From: Tachypleus tridentatus
Lineage: Eukaryota; Arthropoda; Merostomata; Xiphosura; Limulidae
Reading direction: 5' to 3'
Assembly: GCF_004210375.1 (NCBI RefSeq)
Contig: NW_027467782.1
Location: forward strand, 24,593,276-24,657,275
Length of the DNA: 64,000 nucleotides
Part shown: positions 55,201 to 60,228 of the stretch, piece after piece
Layout of the letters: each line of letters opens with the position of its first letter
Numbering within the stretch: the first letter of the stretch is position 1
The notes under the pieces: model-generated
What the model was told of the DNA's origin: nothing
Seen by the model: the letters and a program-made list of their open reading frames with translations, nothing else
The model's database searches: none
Position numbers and translations under genes: made by a program

Positions 55201-58010
55201 CTTGTCATGTTTCTAAAATTTTAATAGCCAGCTAGTACTCTGGTACCTGTATGCTTATTTTGTGACTTGTTATACAGAATGAACAGGAACAAGCTATCAA
55301 TATTCTTCAGAAAGGAATTCAGGAACATTTTCCAGATGTTTCTCAGTTCAAGAATAACCCATCTCAAAAACAGAAAGAGGCTGCTGCTTGTGCCAAGGTA
55401 ATAATGGATGCTACTTATACAGAAGTTTTAACACTTATGTTACATTACTTAGATACTTTTTGCTGATGATAATGTAGAAAATATTAAACATGTAGAACAG
55501 AGGTATACAACATGTGGCCTGCAGGTCAGATTTGGTTCACCAACTCACTATACAGCTCATGACATGAAATTATAGTGCTTAAATTTGATAGTTTTTGTTT
55601 TTTATCTGATGAATTATTTTTCATCTGTTATTAAATTTAAGAGTTTCTATATCACAATTTAATAGAAATTTGATTAGTTTTATAGTTGGTAGAAAATATA
55701 AAGGACTCTTTTTTGCTTATTTTATAGAAAGAAATGTTATGGCCTGCCAACTCTCACACTTTCAATTGGCCCCAACCAAATAGAGTCAACATTTTATAGG
55801 CTGTAGGTTGGCCTGAATTTAAAATGTGATTGATTGTTTATCTATTTTAATATTGTGTGTTATTCTTTAATGTATAAGATACAAAGTTTAAGTGTCTTAC
55901 ATTCAGAAGTTTATTAAACTACTTCGTGTTTGTGTTATACTAATTACAATAGCATAGCTAATAATCCATATTTTAATAGTGTATAAGTTTTAAATTCTAC
56001 AATATTTAAAATCATGTATTTCTTCTGTTCTGACACCTTTTCTTCTAGCATGTCATCTTTCATATTTTATCAACCACTATTCAGAAAAGTAAAAAATTCA
56101 AAGTAAATTTCTCTCTATAAACTCATCATGACTCAGACAAACCAGATTTTTTTATAGCCTTCAATTCTGTTTGGTTACAGAGCTATCAAAGAGAAAATCA
56201 GACCCTTCCTGTCACATCATGCCTTTCATAATTCATCAGTTGTTCTCTCTATATTTAATGATATGTTACCTATGATCAATAGAAAGTCAAGGTTTTTATG
56301 TATCAAATGGCATATTGTACAATGTTCTGAAATGTTGATGTCACTTTCGAGTACAAACGTCGTTCTTACAAGAAAGTTAACAACTACGTTGAATGAATTT
56401 GTAACGACTTTTGTCACATAGCCGGAAAGCCAGGGAAAATTTTGAGAAATCTATATTGTTTGGTGCATTATTTAATTAAATACAAATTATTAAATGCATT
56501 ACTATTAGGAGTCTAGCATAATTAGGATGAAGTCTCTTTAATAGTCAATAGCAAGAAAAAATGAAAATGATTAAGCATTTTATTTTTCATGTTTATTTTT
56601 ATGTTTATTTATAAAAGTAACTAAAGTGTAAAAATAAGTATCCTTTTAGTGTAGTTTAGTTCAGACAAATTAAGTAATATTTTTTTTATGAGCAAGCAAC
56701 TCACAAGTAATGTAATTCATTAATGTAATGTGAACTGCATGTTTCCCAGGTGATTAACATCTCATAATGGTGGGTTAGTGGTTTAGTTATAAGTAGGTTT
56801 ATTCTGCTATGAGCTTAAAACTACTTGGGATAAAAGAATGTAGGTTTATGTTACAATTTAAGTCATTCTAGAAAGAAAAGATGGGTACTTTTTTGGTTGT
56901 TTTTTTCTGGTGCTTACAAGGTATCTAAAATTGACTGATTTTATTTTGAGATAGGGTAAAGAAAATAACATGAACTATAAACTTTACTGGAACAAAATTG
57001 TTTGAAATGTATTACTTAGGAGATTATAGGGACTACACAAAGGAAATTTGAGATTCTTGAGGTGACAAAAGTATTTTTTTTTATTTTAAATGAAAATTAC
57101 TTTGCCTGTGGACTATTCAAAGTAAATGCTCAATAAATTCGTGAAAAAATCTCCATTGTATTTTTTTTAATTCTTCACTAAAGATATGATTTTGTATGTG
57201 AATGACTTGGAATGTTAACTGAAAGTATGCCAAATTTTGTGAGGACAGATACACTGTATTGAAAGTTAGAAGTATTAAATATAAAAAGAGTAGAAATGAG
57301 TGCAAAGAGGTCTTGTGGTCAGTCAAGTCAACCAAGCCCATGTTGAGAGAGTTAACAATGGTATTTCTTTTTTGGGTATTTTAACAAAAGCAAAAATACA
57401 TAATAAGTGCTTCATTTTTAACTTTTCTAATGGTAAGTTATGATTTAAGAAAGCTGAAGTTTTCCATTCTCATTTCAAAATATCTAATATTTTTGTGAAA
57501 TATATACTGCCTTTGTTACACTGTTAAATCCTCCAGAGTTTTAATAGTTTATTCAACTGTAAAATTTGAAGCTTCAGTCTGATCAAATAATGTAAAATAT
57601 TATTCCATCACCCTAAACTATTGGTATCTTCTCCTTCCATTTGGGTTATTAGTGTGTAGATATAAAATCATAATGTAGATTGGGTGTTTTGACTAAATTC
57701 AAATCTGAATATTGTGGTAGTTCCATCTCTGTATAAATTTTGCTTAGGACCACATGAATAATATAGAGCATATGAAATAATTTAAGATAACTAAGTTCAT
57801 TTATTGTAATACCACTTTCTGTTATCTTTATTAGGCAACATTAATGCTTGCCAAATATAGTGAAGAATCGGCTGTCTTGGAGAGTAATGCCCTTATTCTA
57901 ATGTACCGAGATGTGGTTGCCATTCAGCCTGAATGGGAAGAAGGTCACTTCCATTTAGCCAAGTATTATGACCGAGTTATGACTACATTAGAGAAATCAG
58001 AAAAGAAAAG
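1161..58010 (+). CDS. ATR: ATR checkpoint kinase gene, partial, 15 exons recognised
   Basis: ATR is a PI3K-like serine/threonine kinase that, with ATRIP, is recruited to RPA-coated single-stranded DNA and signals replication stress in the nucleus. Fifteen + strand exons translate to helical-repeat and FAT-domain sequence in the same order as vertebrate ATR. Landmarks include DENFAYDL, LYILLDEPDGVAG, WKLADWD, GPLSAAS, CWLQSAKLARK, INILQKGI and EGHFHLAKYYD. All junctions use AG/GT, and phases agree at every junction except between exons 5 and 6. The N-terminal HEAT repeats lie left of the window; the rest of FAT, the kinase and FATC lie to the right. Oddities are a missing segment between 10325 and 15527 and two in-frame stops in exon 11. 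Other PIKKs (ATM, mTOR, DNA-PK) are less likely because the landmarks match ATR residue by residue. Confidence 0.9.
2009..2240. mobile_element. Non-autonomous DNA transposon (MITE) with ~27-base TIRs
   Basis: Left end ACAGGGTGTTCAGAAAGTCA (2010 onward) and right end TGACTTTCTGAACACCCTGT are perfect inverted copies, extending through GTGCA / TGCAC. The 230-base body has no open frame of note. CAGGGTGTTC ends of this type occur on mariner/Tc-like elements. The same end is seen once more at about 59735. Confidence 0.85.
3446..3467. repeat. (TG)n microsatellite
   Basis: About eleven TG dinucleotides, followed by a short TA run, in the intron between ATR exons 1 and 2. Confidence 0.9.
3990..6130 (+). 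mobile_element. Degenerate retroelement remnant, family shared with 18840-20960
   Basis: Base composition shifts to C/T-rich and stops litter all frames. The stretch 4990-5155 (gaggtggttgaccctgaagg ... agaatagggtggtggt) matches 19950-20090 (gagtggtggaccatgaaggc ... agagtagggtggtggt). The end at about 6025-6125, containing TGAAAATGTATTTTCAATG, resembles 20840-20945. Both look like diverged copies of one element. No domain is recognised with confidence; a link to the DIRS-like remnant at 49900-54260 is possible. Confidence 0.5.
6255..6432. repeat. Short tandem repeat, ~37-38 bp unit, 4-5 copies
   Basis: The unit contains TCTTTCACAGTAAACACAGTC followed by ATACCTTATA. The copies diverge by point changes. 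It lies about 130 bases upstream of ATR exon 2. Confidence 0.8.
6567..6715 (+). CDS. ATR: ATR exon 2 of window
   Basis: Reads DCASYALQETLQIY...GSLWNRFSEEVQEILVPLQHS, matching ATR 'DSAAFAIQELLSIY ... LWRRFPEHVREIL'. Acceptor TTTTTTGTAG ends at 6566; donor AG|GTATGT at 6716. It enters in phase 0 and leaves with two bases of an Arg codon that exon 3 completes. This is helical-repeat scaffold upstream of the FAT core. Confidence 0.88.
7006..7120 (+). CDS. ATR: ATR exon 3 of window
   Basis: The first base completes AGG. It then reads YIMSSNKR...PIYGSKLGSTFKDWACNWASCLLQK, equivalent to the ATR stretch 'KKPIYLSKLGSNFAEWSASWAGYL'. The acceptor follows TTTGATAG at 7005. The donor AAG|GTAAGA at 7121 is strong. 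Ends in phase 0. Confidence 0.88.
7790..7927 (+). CDS. ATR: ATR exon 4 of window
   Basis: Reads IKRENTARVFQSCFMIDKNDVKTAVFLLPHIMVNVLQ..., matching ATR 'SKIFTCCSIMMKHDFKVTIYLLPHILVYVLLG'. Acceptor TTTCTCAG at 7789. The donor is a weak GAT|GTTTGT at 7928, chosen because it keeps phase 0 and joins to IYREIMAVL in exon 5. Reading further runs into TAA. Confidence 0.85.
7928..10117. other. ATR intron 4, no recognised feature
   Basis: AT-rich intronic DNA. Open frames up to about 70 codons on both strands have no familiar motif and no codon signal. The same holds for intron 3 (7121-7789). Confidence 0.6.
10118..10325 (+). CDS. ATR: ATR exon 5 of window
   Basis: Starts IYREIMAVLSHVDQ and continues to LCHLSAQTVFSILDCLTVW, which match ATR 'VYAEIMAVLKHDDQ ... 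LCQLSTQTVFSMLDHLTQW'. Acceptor CTATAG at 10117; donor AAAG|GTAGTT at 10326, leaving one base (phase 1). That phase is incompatible with the next recognisable exon at 15527, which starts in phase 0, so at least one exon of 3n+2 bases should lie between them. Confidence 0.88.
10690..11230 (+). mobile_element. Retroelement fragment, DIRS-like family
   Basis: Around 10845-10900 the sequence (ATATAC... CCACTAACATGAGATACAGG) resembles 53880-53930 (CCACCAACATGGGATTTAGG). The end at 11150-11200 contains a TGAACATGTATTTTCGATA motif similar to those at 6085 and 20890. No coding capacity remains. It lies in the region where an ATR exon is missing. Confidence 0.4.
11791..12430. repeat. Dispersed repeat, copy 1 of 3 (TTAA-initiated)
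   Basis: Begins TTAATCCTTTTACAATGGGT and aligns with 15670-16260 and 58572-59220 over several hundred bases (shared ATTGAAC...TATTTTAT...TTTAT, ...GGAATTCTATGG). The TTAA-CCCTTT start in the other copies suggests a non-autonomous piggyBac-like element. This copy has no open frame of note. Confidence 0.6.
14396..14590. repeat. Degenerate tandem repeat, ~79 bp unit
   Basis: GAATAAAACGATTCTTAGTT at 14439 recurs as GAATAGAATTATTCTCAGTT at 14518. The surrounding GACCTCAnGATGnCTGTT also repeats. About 2.5 copies. Confidence 0.7.
15527..15632 (+). CDS. ATR: ATR exon 6 (next recognised exon)
   Basis: Encodes KLYILLDEPDGVAGEAASRQ...LHDLILGHEATG, corresponding to ATR 'QKLYAAMHEPDGVAGVSAIR ... LKEQILEHESLG' inside the FAT domain. 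Acceptor TTTTTTTGTCTTAG at 15526; donor CTG|GTATGT at 15633. It begins in phase 0 and ends with one base. Residues corresponding to the roughly 60 positions before KLY were not found upstream. Confidence 0.88.
15670..16260. repeat. Dispersed repeat, copy 2 of 3, split by a SINE
   Basis: Starts TTAACCCTTTCCAGATGGGT and follows copies at 11791 and 58572. Similarity resumes after the SINE at 16058-16188, so the SINE inserted into an older copy. Confidence 0.55.
16058..16188 (+). mobile_element. tRNA-derived SINE with 12-base target duplication
   Basis: Contains an A-box-like TTGGTACAGCAG and a perfect-looking B box GGTTCAATTCC (about 16109), followed by a tRNA-unrelated body (GATGTGGCTTTGCTATAAGA) and an (AC)n tail at 16170-16190. 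It is flanked by identical copies of ACTAATTGATTT at 16046-16057 and 16189-16200, which is a clear target-site duplication. Confidence 0.88.
17412..17562 (+). CDS. ATR: ATR exon 7
   Basis: Continues the Gly codon from exon 6, then reads QLQDAFSCYERAVKVKPDTISHHQ and LLRCLMGLDQSNTALTYATGLVNER. This is a TPR-like FAT repeat matching ATR 'LLRDATACYDRAIQLEPDQIIHYHG'. Acceptor GATAG at 17411; donor AG|GTTTGT at 17563, a second GTTTGT donor in this gene. Ends in phase 2. The open frame extends upstream to a Met at 17306, but that part is intron. Confidence 0.9.
17828..17918 (+). CDS. ATR: ATR exon 8
   Basis: Completes an Arg codon and reads PEWSNEINPFHVESAWKLADWD...FLKS, matching ATR 'SEWTDELNTYRVEAAWKLSQWDLVENYL'. 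Acceptor TTTTTATAG at 17827; donor TCG|GTAAGT at 17919. Ends in phase 0. Confidence 0.9.
18014..18355. repeat. 31-bp minisatellite, ~11 copies
   Basis: Unit CATAAATGTCTTCTTTATTC plus ATACTTCTGCA, with small variation (GCA/GTA). It starts about 95 bases after the donor of ATR exon 8. No open frame is retained through the array. Confidence 0.92.
18840..20960 (+). mobile_element. Degenerate retroelement remnant, sister of 3990-6130
   Basis: Less AT-rich than its surroundings, with broken frames throughout. It shares the segment at 19950-20090 and the terminal segment at 20840-20945 with the copy at 3990-6130. It lies in ATR intron 8. No domain identified. Confidence 0.5.
22061..22123 (+). CDS. 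ATR: ATR exon 9, short
   Basis: A 63-base exon reading QISSDNWGVAVGKILLSVKEK, equivalent to ATR 'KSTTWSVRLGQLLLSAKKRD'. The acceptor is TTTTTAGCAG, a NAGNAG pair, so the exon may start at 22061 or 22064, adding or dropping one Gln. Donor AAG|GTATGA at 22124. Phase 0 on both sides. Confidence 0.85.
22862..23930 (-). pseudogene. Dead mariner-family transposon
   Basis: The - strand fragments, in order, resemble a mariner transposase: helix-turn-helix part (IADKLNISSALCHVIL, about 23700), the linker region ending QVCEDLKRRPEIDPNF (about 23550), then VFFDVQGIVHHE with the second catalytic Asp of the DDD motif (about 23370) and NQAFYKKVL. A C-terminal stretch KVEGFRKWQEH lies near 22985. Frameshifts and stops break it. 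The 3' end near 22870 has a mariner-like TIR (GGTCAAAAAGTTCTAAGACT); the matching 5' end was not found, so this end is truncated or decayed. Confidence 0.85.
24361..24545. repeat. Degenerate tandem repeat, ~74 bp unit, ~2.5 copies
   Basis: AAATCTAGTCATTTATTTGA recurs with changes at about 24436 and 24513, each followed by a similar AAATAAGTATGTG or related stretch. Confidence 0.7.
24644..25300 (-). repeat. 3' LTR of the Gypsy element
   Basis: Aligns with 28760 onward: shared AACAGCATA-AGTTC, ACAGTTGTATC, TGTTGTTACAATA-AGT, TGTGATAATTTCA, TTTATGGCTAAACTC. The outer (lower) boundary is placed at TGTCTG (CAGACA on the element strand). The inner boundary is approximate. Confidence 0.7.
25390..26110 (-). 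pseudogene. Reverse transcriptase and RNase H remnant of the Gypsy element
   Basis: - strand fragments include KLEVKVMLEAGI (about 26030), GPKFFTKVNLRKVYWQ (about 25830, fingers/palm of Ty3-type RT, FxKxDLxxGYxQ), LTPDEWHQF, a degraded stretch where the YxDD motif should be, and RNase H-terminal HQPLAKIQ and GADCMSR near 25470-25400. Most of RNase H seems deleted. Frames change several times. Confidence 0.75.
26210..27260 (-). pseudogene. Integrase remnant of the Gypsy element
   Basis: - strand fragments show the zinc-binding region (IVPTKH, then WHQGIKK near 27020), the core (VAMDLIGQLTPDMS near 26880 with the first catalytic Asp; SDRGT near 26735 with the second), FAY near 26560, and the C-terminal YQYVFDLRNQLQ-like stretch near 26400. 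The third catalytic residue lies in a garbled part and is not visible. It lies upstream of RT on the coding strand. Confidence 0.78.
27264..28700 (-). pseudogene. gag and protease remnant of the Gypsy element
   Basis: - strand fragments read KGKVDTRETIFQFVACLQQYF and then MAKCEDSFEGLVNLL (capsid-like, about 28180-28060), a basic stretch SNHNHSKPRRG, a partial CxxC...H zinc knuckle near 27850, and a protease-flap-like VLTDGAVRKFPIV (about 27520) followed by APIYDMVISNIPDNRNL (about 27400). The D-S/T-G active site is not recognisable. Interrupted by stops. Confidence 0.6.
28760..29390 (-). repeat. 5' LTR of the Gypsy element
   Basis: Direct-repeat partner of 24644-25300, substantially diverged, which implies an old insertion. 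Its outer end is approximate. It ends about 370 bases before ATR exon 10. Confidence 0.65.
29758..29873 (+). CDS. ATR: ATR exon 10
   Basis: Reads ENEKILEHLKIVRTQQMGPLSAASMENGAYQRGCSHVL, matching ATR 'SLKLVRAEQIVPLSAASFERGSYQRGYEYIV'. Acceptor CACATAG at 29757; donor CAG|GTAATT at 29874; ends in phase 2. The last ~46 bases plus the donor and first intron bases resemble the 61-bp unit of the array that starts about 370 bases downstream. Confidence 0.9.
29897..30110 (+). repeat. Degenerate exon-10/donor-like copies, bridge to the array
   Basis: Successive stretches at about 29897-29960, 29961-30032 and 30033-30096 each keep parts of the pattern 'TACCAG-GTGGAT ... TTCTCA-GTAATT ... TTTA', like exon 10's end (CATACCAGCGTGGATGCAGT ... 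CTCAGGTAATT). They sit between the real exon end and the regular array and look like old duplicates. Confidence 0.6.
30240..38775 (+). repeat. Giant 61-bp minisatellite, about 140 copies
   Basis: Unit: TACATGGAGAATGGTACATA, TCATTGTGGATATCTTTGAA, GTAATTGTTTTAATGTCTAAT. The phase moves by one base per 60-base line, so the period is 61. Most copies are identical; irregular or shortened copies occur near 30730-30860, 31190-31560, 32935-32985, 34815, 35110-35130, 37005-37060 and 37715-37735. Copies decay at the right edge (38490-38775). The unit resembles the 3' end of ATR exon 10 plus its splice donor. Translated in the exon frame a unit reads MENGTYHCGYL then stop, against MENGAYQRGCSHVL in the exon. 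It fills most of the left half of ATR intron 10. Confidence 0.97.
38000..38092 (+). mobile_element. Foreign repeat fragment inside the minisatellite
   Basis: GCAAAAACGTCTCCTTTGGG ... GAAGAGCGAACAACGTTTCG ... TCATCATCAGGTTCAC interrupts the 61-bp pattern, which resumes at about 38098. The sequence style is that of a dispersed repeat, but the family is not identified. Confidence 0.6.
39224..40501 (+). pseudogene. LINE ORF1 (gag-like) remnant
   Basis: Fragments in order: SPFFIQKGPEGLTGSPKLVR near 39390 (RRM-like nucleic-acid-binding region), then Cys/His-rich stretches near 39800-39960 that fit zinc knuckles (C-RC-GKDYG, C-TCNGSHPS), and a C-terminal part with TTVGVQTDLSVPPKESF near 40090. Frames change between fragments. 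ORF1 proteins of this type coat the element RNA. Confidence 0.75.
40501..43560 (+). pseudogene. LINE ORF2 (endonuclease, RT, RNase H) remnant
   Basis: The endonuclease part gives CLSLQEIFLKLADTITF near 40550, GGVALLVDQHV near 40640, a degenerate GGFNGNRPL (normally G-DFN-H) near 40850, and SDHNFSLFNSGSYTY near 40925. The RT part gives LGVLQGCVLSDTFFSIKIN near 42150 and AYGLFVNDFHI near 42240, where the usual second Asp-bearing YxDD is FVND. The thumb is around 42380-42700 (TKFFGLIFDCKLSFIPHIK). An RNase H-like stretch (YSNCTIYTDSLSSL) is near 43265. Multiple frameshifts and stops. Confidence 0.8.
44678..44816 (+). CDS. ATR: ATR exon 11 with two in-frame stop codons
   Basis: Completes the Arg codon of exon 10 and reads LHMLTDMEKAV (ATR 'RLHMLCELEHSI'), then TAA at 44712-44714. 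The same frame continues with VLQVSALHFKEATPQSVD and TGA at 44769-44771, then TPLLEEWRGRRKLVQ (ATR 'LNWVARLEMTQ'). Acceptor CTTCCAG at 44677 and donor CAA|GTATGT at 44817 are intact. Entry and exit phases fit exons 10 and 12, so the stops lie in the true frame. Each stop is one C-to-T change from a sense codon (CAA, CGA). The exon is either disabled or carries assembly errors. Confidence 0.7.
44817..45607. other. ATR intron 11, no recognised feature
   Basis: AT-rich DNA between exons 11 and 12. No repeats or coding signals recognised. Confidence 0.6.
45608..45750 (+). CDS. ATR: ATR exon 12
   Basis: Reads SSLHYQEPLLNLYRVLLTIAK and then YEIVTCWLQSAKLARK, matching ATR 'NSYRAKEPILALRRALLSLNK ... 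VGECWLQSARVARK'. Acceptor TTTGTTTTACAG at 45607; donor AA|GTAGGT at 45751. Ends in phase 2. No stop codons. Confidence 0.9.
47937..48170 (+). mobile_element. Degenerate tRNA-derived SINE
   Basis: A B-box-like GGATTGAACCTC near 47972 is followed by a body with GTTTGCCCTCTCAGCTGTGG, GTGACAGTCTGTCCCACTAT, and a tail TTGTGTAGCTTTGCATAAAC. The order and spacing fit a long SINE family remembered from arthropod genomes. The copy is old and no target duplication was found. The rest of ATR intron 12 (45751-47936 and 48171-48749) shows nothing recognisable. Confidence 0.6.
48750..48849 (+). CDS. ATR: ATR exon 13
   Basis: After completing Lys it reads SGHQQRAYSCLLEASVLNIP and ETFVEKSKWHWNK, matching ATR 'AGHHQTAYNALLNAGE ... 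LYVERAKWLWSKG'. Acceptor GTTTTTTAG at 48749; donor AAA|GTAAAT at 48850. Ends in phase 0. Confidence 0.9.
50244..50382. repeat. Tandem duplication of a 69-base segment
   Basis: GGTGAGTACTTAGTCCTCCC ... ACTGCTCAGTTT at 50244-50312 is repeated immediately at 50313-50382 with only a few changes. It lies inside the DIRS-like remnant. Confidence 0.9.
51510..51947 (+). repeat. 440-bp repeat, left (forward) copy of an inverted pair
   Basis: From AGTTTATAGTTCATGTTATT to CTATTGACTATTAAAG, this is the reverse complement of 56536-56982, with modest divergence along the full length. The two ends are weakly inverted relative to each other, so it may be a MITE. It interrupts the DIRS-like remnant and is therefore younger than it. 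Confidence 0.9.
54560..54905. repeat. Degenerate tandem repeat, ~75 bp unit, ~4 copies
   Basis: TTGTACTTGTGATAATATAG at about 54610 recurs as CTGTACTTGTGATAGTGTAA, CTGTACTTGGGATAATCTAG and TTTTATTCGTGATAATGTAG. Each is followed by a similar 'CACTGTA...AATGATCCTGTT' phrase. Confidence 0.75.
55278..55397 (+). CDS. ATR: ATR exon 14
   Basis: Reads NEQEQAINILQKGIQEHFPD...KEAAACAK, matching ATR 'GDVHQALIVLQKGVELCFPE'. Acceptor TTATACAG at 55277; donor AAG|GTAATA at 55398. Phase 0 on both sides (40 codons), so skipping or circularising it would not shift the frame. Inverted copies of a 440-bp repeat lie in the two flanking introns. Confidence 0.9.
55499..55805. mobile_element. Possible hAT-like non-autonomous element
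   Basis: Starts CAGAGGTATACAACATGTGG, similar in style to hAT ends (CAG-GGT-CAAC-TGTGGCC), and ends in a GC-richer stretch (GGCCTGCCAACTCTCACACT ... TATAGGCTGTAG). No clean matching terminal inverted repeat was found, so the assignment is weak. It lies about 100 bases after ATR exon 14. Confidence 0.3.
56536..56982 (-). repeat. 440-bp repeat, right (inverted) copy
   Basis: Reverse complement of 51510-51947. It lies in ATR intron 14, so the pair brackets exon 14 alone. Divergence is spread as point changes and small indels along the full length. Confidence 0.9.
57835..58010 (+). CDS. ATR: ATR exon 15, last in window
   Basis: Reads ATLMLAKYSEESAVLESNAL and then PEWEEGHFHLAKYYDRVM, matching ATR 'MLLVGRFMEETANFESNAI ... 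LPEWEDGHFYLAKYYDKLM'. Acceptor CTTTATTAG at 57834; donor AAAAG|GTGTGT at 58011. Ends in phase 2. The next expected segment ('GDLIRYIVLHFG...') is not present in the remaining 6 kb, so the next exon lies beyond the window. Confidence 0.92.
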
Positions 58011-58571
58011 GTGTGTGTGCCTAGGTTGTTTATTTCACAAAATATTTTATTGCTAAATTTCTTACACAGTATAAGTATATGTTTTTTCACACTCAGAATT
58101 TTTTCTTCATCGAACAAATTCATCATTATATCATATACATCTATGCTGAATGACTTTGCTTGACAATTTCAGGGTTATGTTGCATTTTACAAACACTGTT
58201 GAATTAACATCTTCTGATAAATTTTACTATTTTTTCCTTTAAATCTAATTTGTCTTTATATTTTTTTATGTTTAACATTTTCTATACAAGCACCCTTTTC
58301 TGCACTTTGCAACCCTTTTACAGAATATCATGATAGTAGTATCAACATCTTCAAATAAAGATGGTCACAAATAAAGTTAATAAATCAAATGTTAAAACAT
58401 GTAATATTATGTCAGTTTGAGTTCTTAATTTTATACAGTATGAAAATTGTGATGTCTACTCCTAAGTCTCCTCTCTAATTAATTTACTATCCCTTCAAGG
58501 AATATGGAACTGATGTAAATTACTTATTATAATATTGTTACTACTCAGGCAAAGCATAATTTTTGTAGTGA

Positions 58572-59220
58572 TTAACCCCATGGAGGCAAATTTTCCTATG
58601 GATTGGAGGCAGAGGGCATGTTATCATGTTTGTAGAGTTATATTCAAAATATTATTGAACTACTATTTTATAAATTCATGTCAGTAAATTTGGCATAAAA
58701 CTATACATTATTTAATTTCTTAATTTGAAAATAAATATCAAAATAAGATTGCTAAATATCAGTTTTTTTTGTCATGTGATGTGTTTGGTCATATTACATT
58801 TTATAAAGCTCACAATACAACATCTCTAGTTTCTTATGAGTTACAAACTCAAATTATTAATATTGCAAGCTGGAATATAAAATAAGAACCTCTTATATTT
58901 TCTGTGTCCTGAGATATCATTCTGTTCAATGAATCCACCATAATTGCTCTGTCTCCTTTTCCATTTTTTGAAACCATATTTTTACACATAACCCACTGCA
59001 CTTCATGAGGTATACATAGCAAATCAAAAGCTCAGACTTCTCCTTCACATTATTTCTCAGCCTTTGCAAGGCTTAAGTACTAAAGAACCACCTTTTTTAA
59101 ATATAGACAAAATGGAGATTGGATGTATTTTTTAGACCCAAATGCTGCTTAGTTGGTAGCCTTGATACATTGCAGTGAAATTCTATGGCATTTACATAAT
59201 AATTTATATATTTTTTTGTC
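58572..59220. repeat. Dispersed repeat, copy 3 of 3 (TTAA-initiated)
   Basis: Begins TTAACCCCATGGAGGCAAAT and follows copies at 11791 and 15670 (shared TATTGAACTACTATTTTATA, GCTTAAG...CTAAAG, AATTCTATGG). Lies just downstream of ATR exon 15. Confidence 0.6.
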
Positions 59221-59733
59221 ATTTCAAAATGCATATATAAAATTTAAAAAAGATTATTTTGTTTTATATTTTTCTCGTGCCAAATTTAACAATGTTTACA
59301 GTTTATGCCAAGCAAGTATAAACCTTAACATTTGTAGGTAGCAAAGATAATTATTTTCTATATTTGTTCACATAGTTTTCTGTTTTATGAATAATGACTG
59401 AAATTTAAAATTAATTTGAAAATAGTAATAATATACATACATACATAATGTAACTGAAATGTGATTATATTTTACAAAACACTAGGTGCACTATTTGTAA
59501 AAAACTAAAACAGTTGTACTTTTTAAAGATCACTGTTGGATATGATAACATGAGCTGCTCATGTGTCACGTGATTGCAACTTTTGTGGCATTACTGTTAT
59601 TCAGACACAGCTGAAAGCTCAATAAAAGATAATAAATGTAAATAGATGAATAATGTTAAATTTAAATTATGCTTTGTTCATTCTAAAATTACTGTAATAT
59701 GTTAATAGGAAACTTCAAATGTTTATTTTAAGT

Positions 59734-59762
59734 ACAGGGTGTTCGGAAAGTCACTGCGCAGG
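59734..59762. mobile_element. Solo terminal repeat of the 2009-2240 MITE family
   Basis: TACAGGGTGTTCGGAAAGTC followed by ACTGCGCA matches the TIR at 2009, with two differences. No inverted partner was seen nearby, so this is a truncated copy or one end of a decayed longer element. Confidence 0.65.
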
Positions 59763-60134
59763 TTTATAATCATGTACATGTTTTGACTGTTTTCTTTGGC
59801 TGTGATATGTAATTAAGCAATACAGGGTTTTATATATATAAGTAAAAGACAAGGAAAATAAGGGATTAATGTCGAGAAAAATTACACCAGTGACAAGTTT
59901 ATATAAACTATGTCAAGTGTGTGAGTGGTGAATAAACTTAGCTGAATATGTCTAATGTTACTATACATCATGCATGGCAATTTTGAATGAGAGTGGGAAA
60001 CATTTGTCTCTGTTGCAGTATGTGGTGGAGGGAGCATGAGGAAAAAATATATCCAAGCTGCAGTAAAAGTAATGACTGGTTTGCAGAGGTCCAGTGAATG
60101 TCTTGTGTAGACATAAATACACTTGTGTAGTTAC

Positions 60135-60228
60135 AGTTATACTGTTACATAGTGATACTATTATACAGTTATAGTTATACTGTTACATAGTGATACTATT
60201 ATACAGTTATAGTTATACTGTTACATAT
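60135..60228. repeat. 38-bp tandem repeat, ~2.5 copies
   Basis: AGTTATACTGTTACATAGTG recurs at 60135, 60173 and 60211. Confidence 0.9.

Noticed and set aside
51510..56982. Terminal inverted repeats of one large transposon (Maverick-like)
   Set aside because: An intact ATR exon lies between the copies and one copy sits inside another retroelement, so these are two separate insertions.
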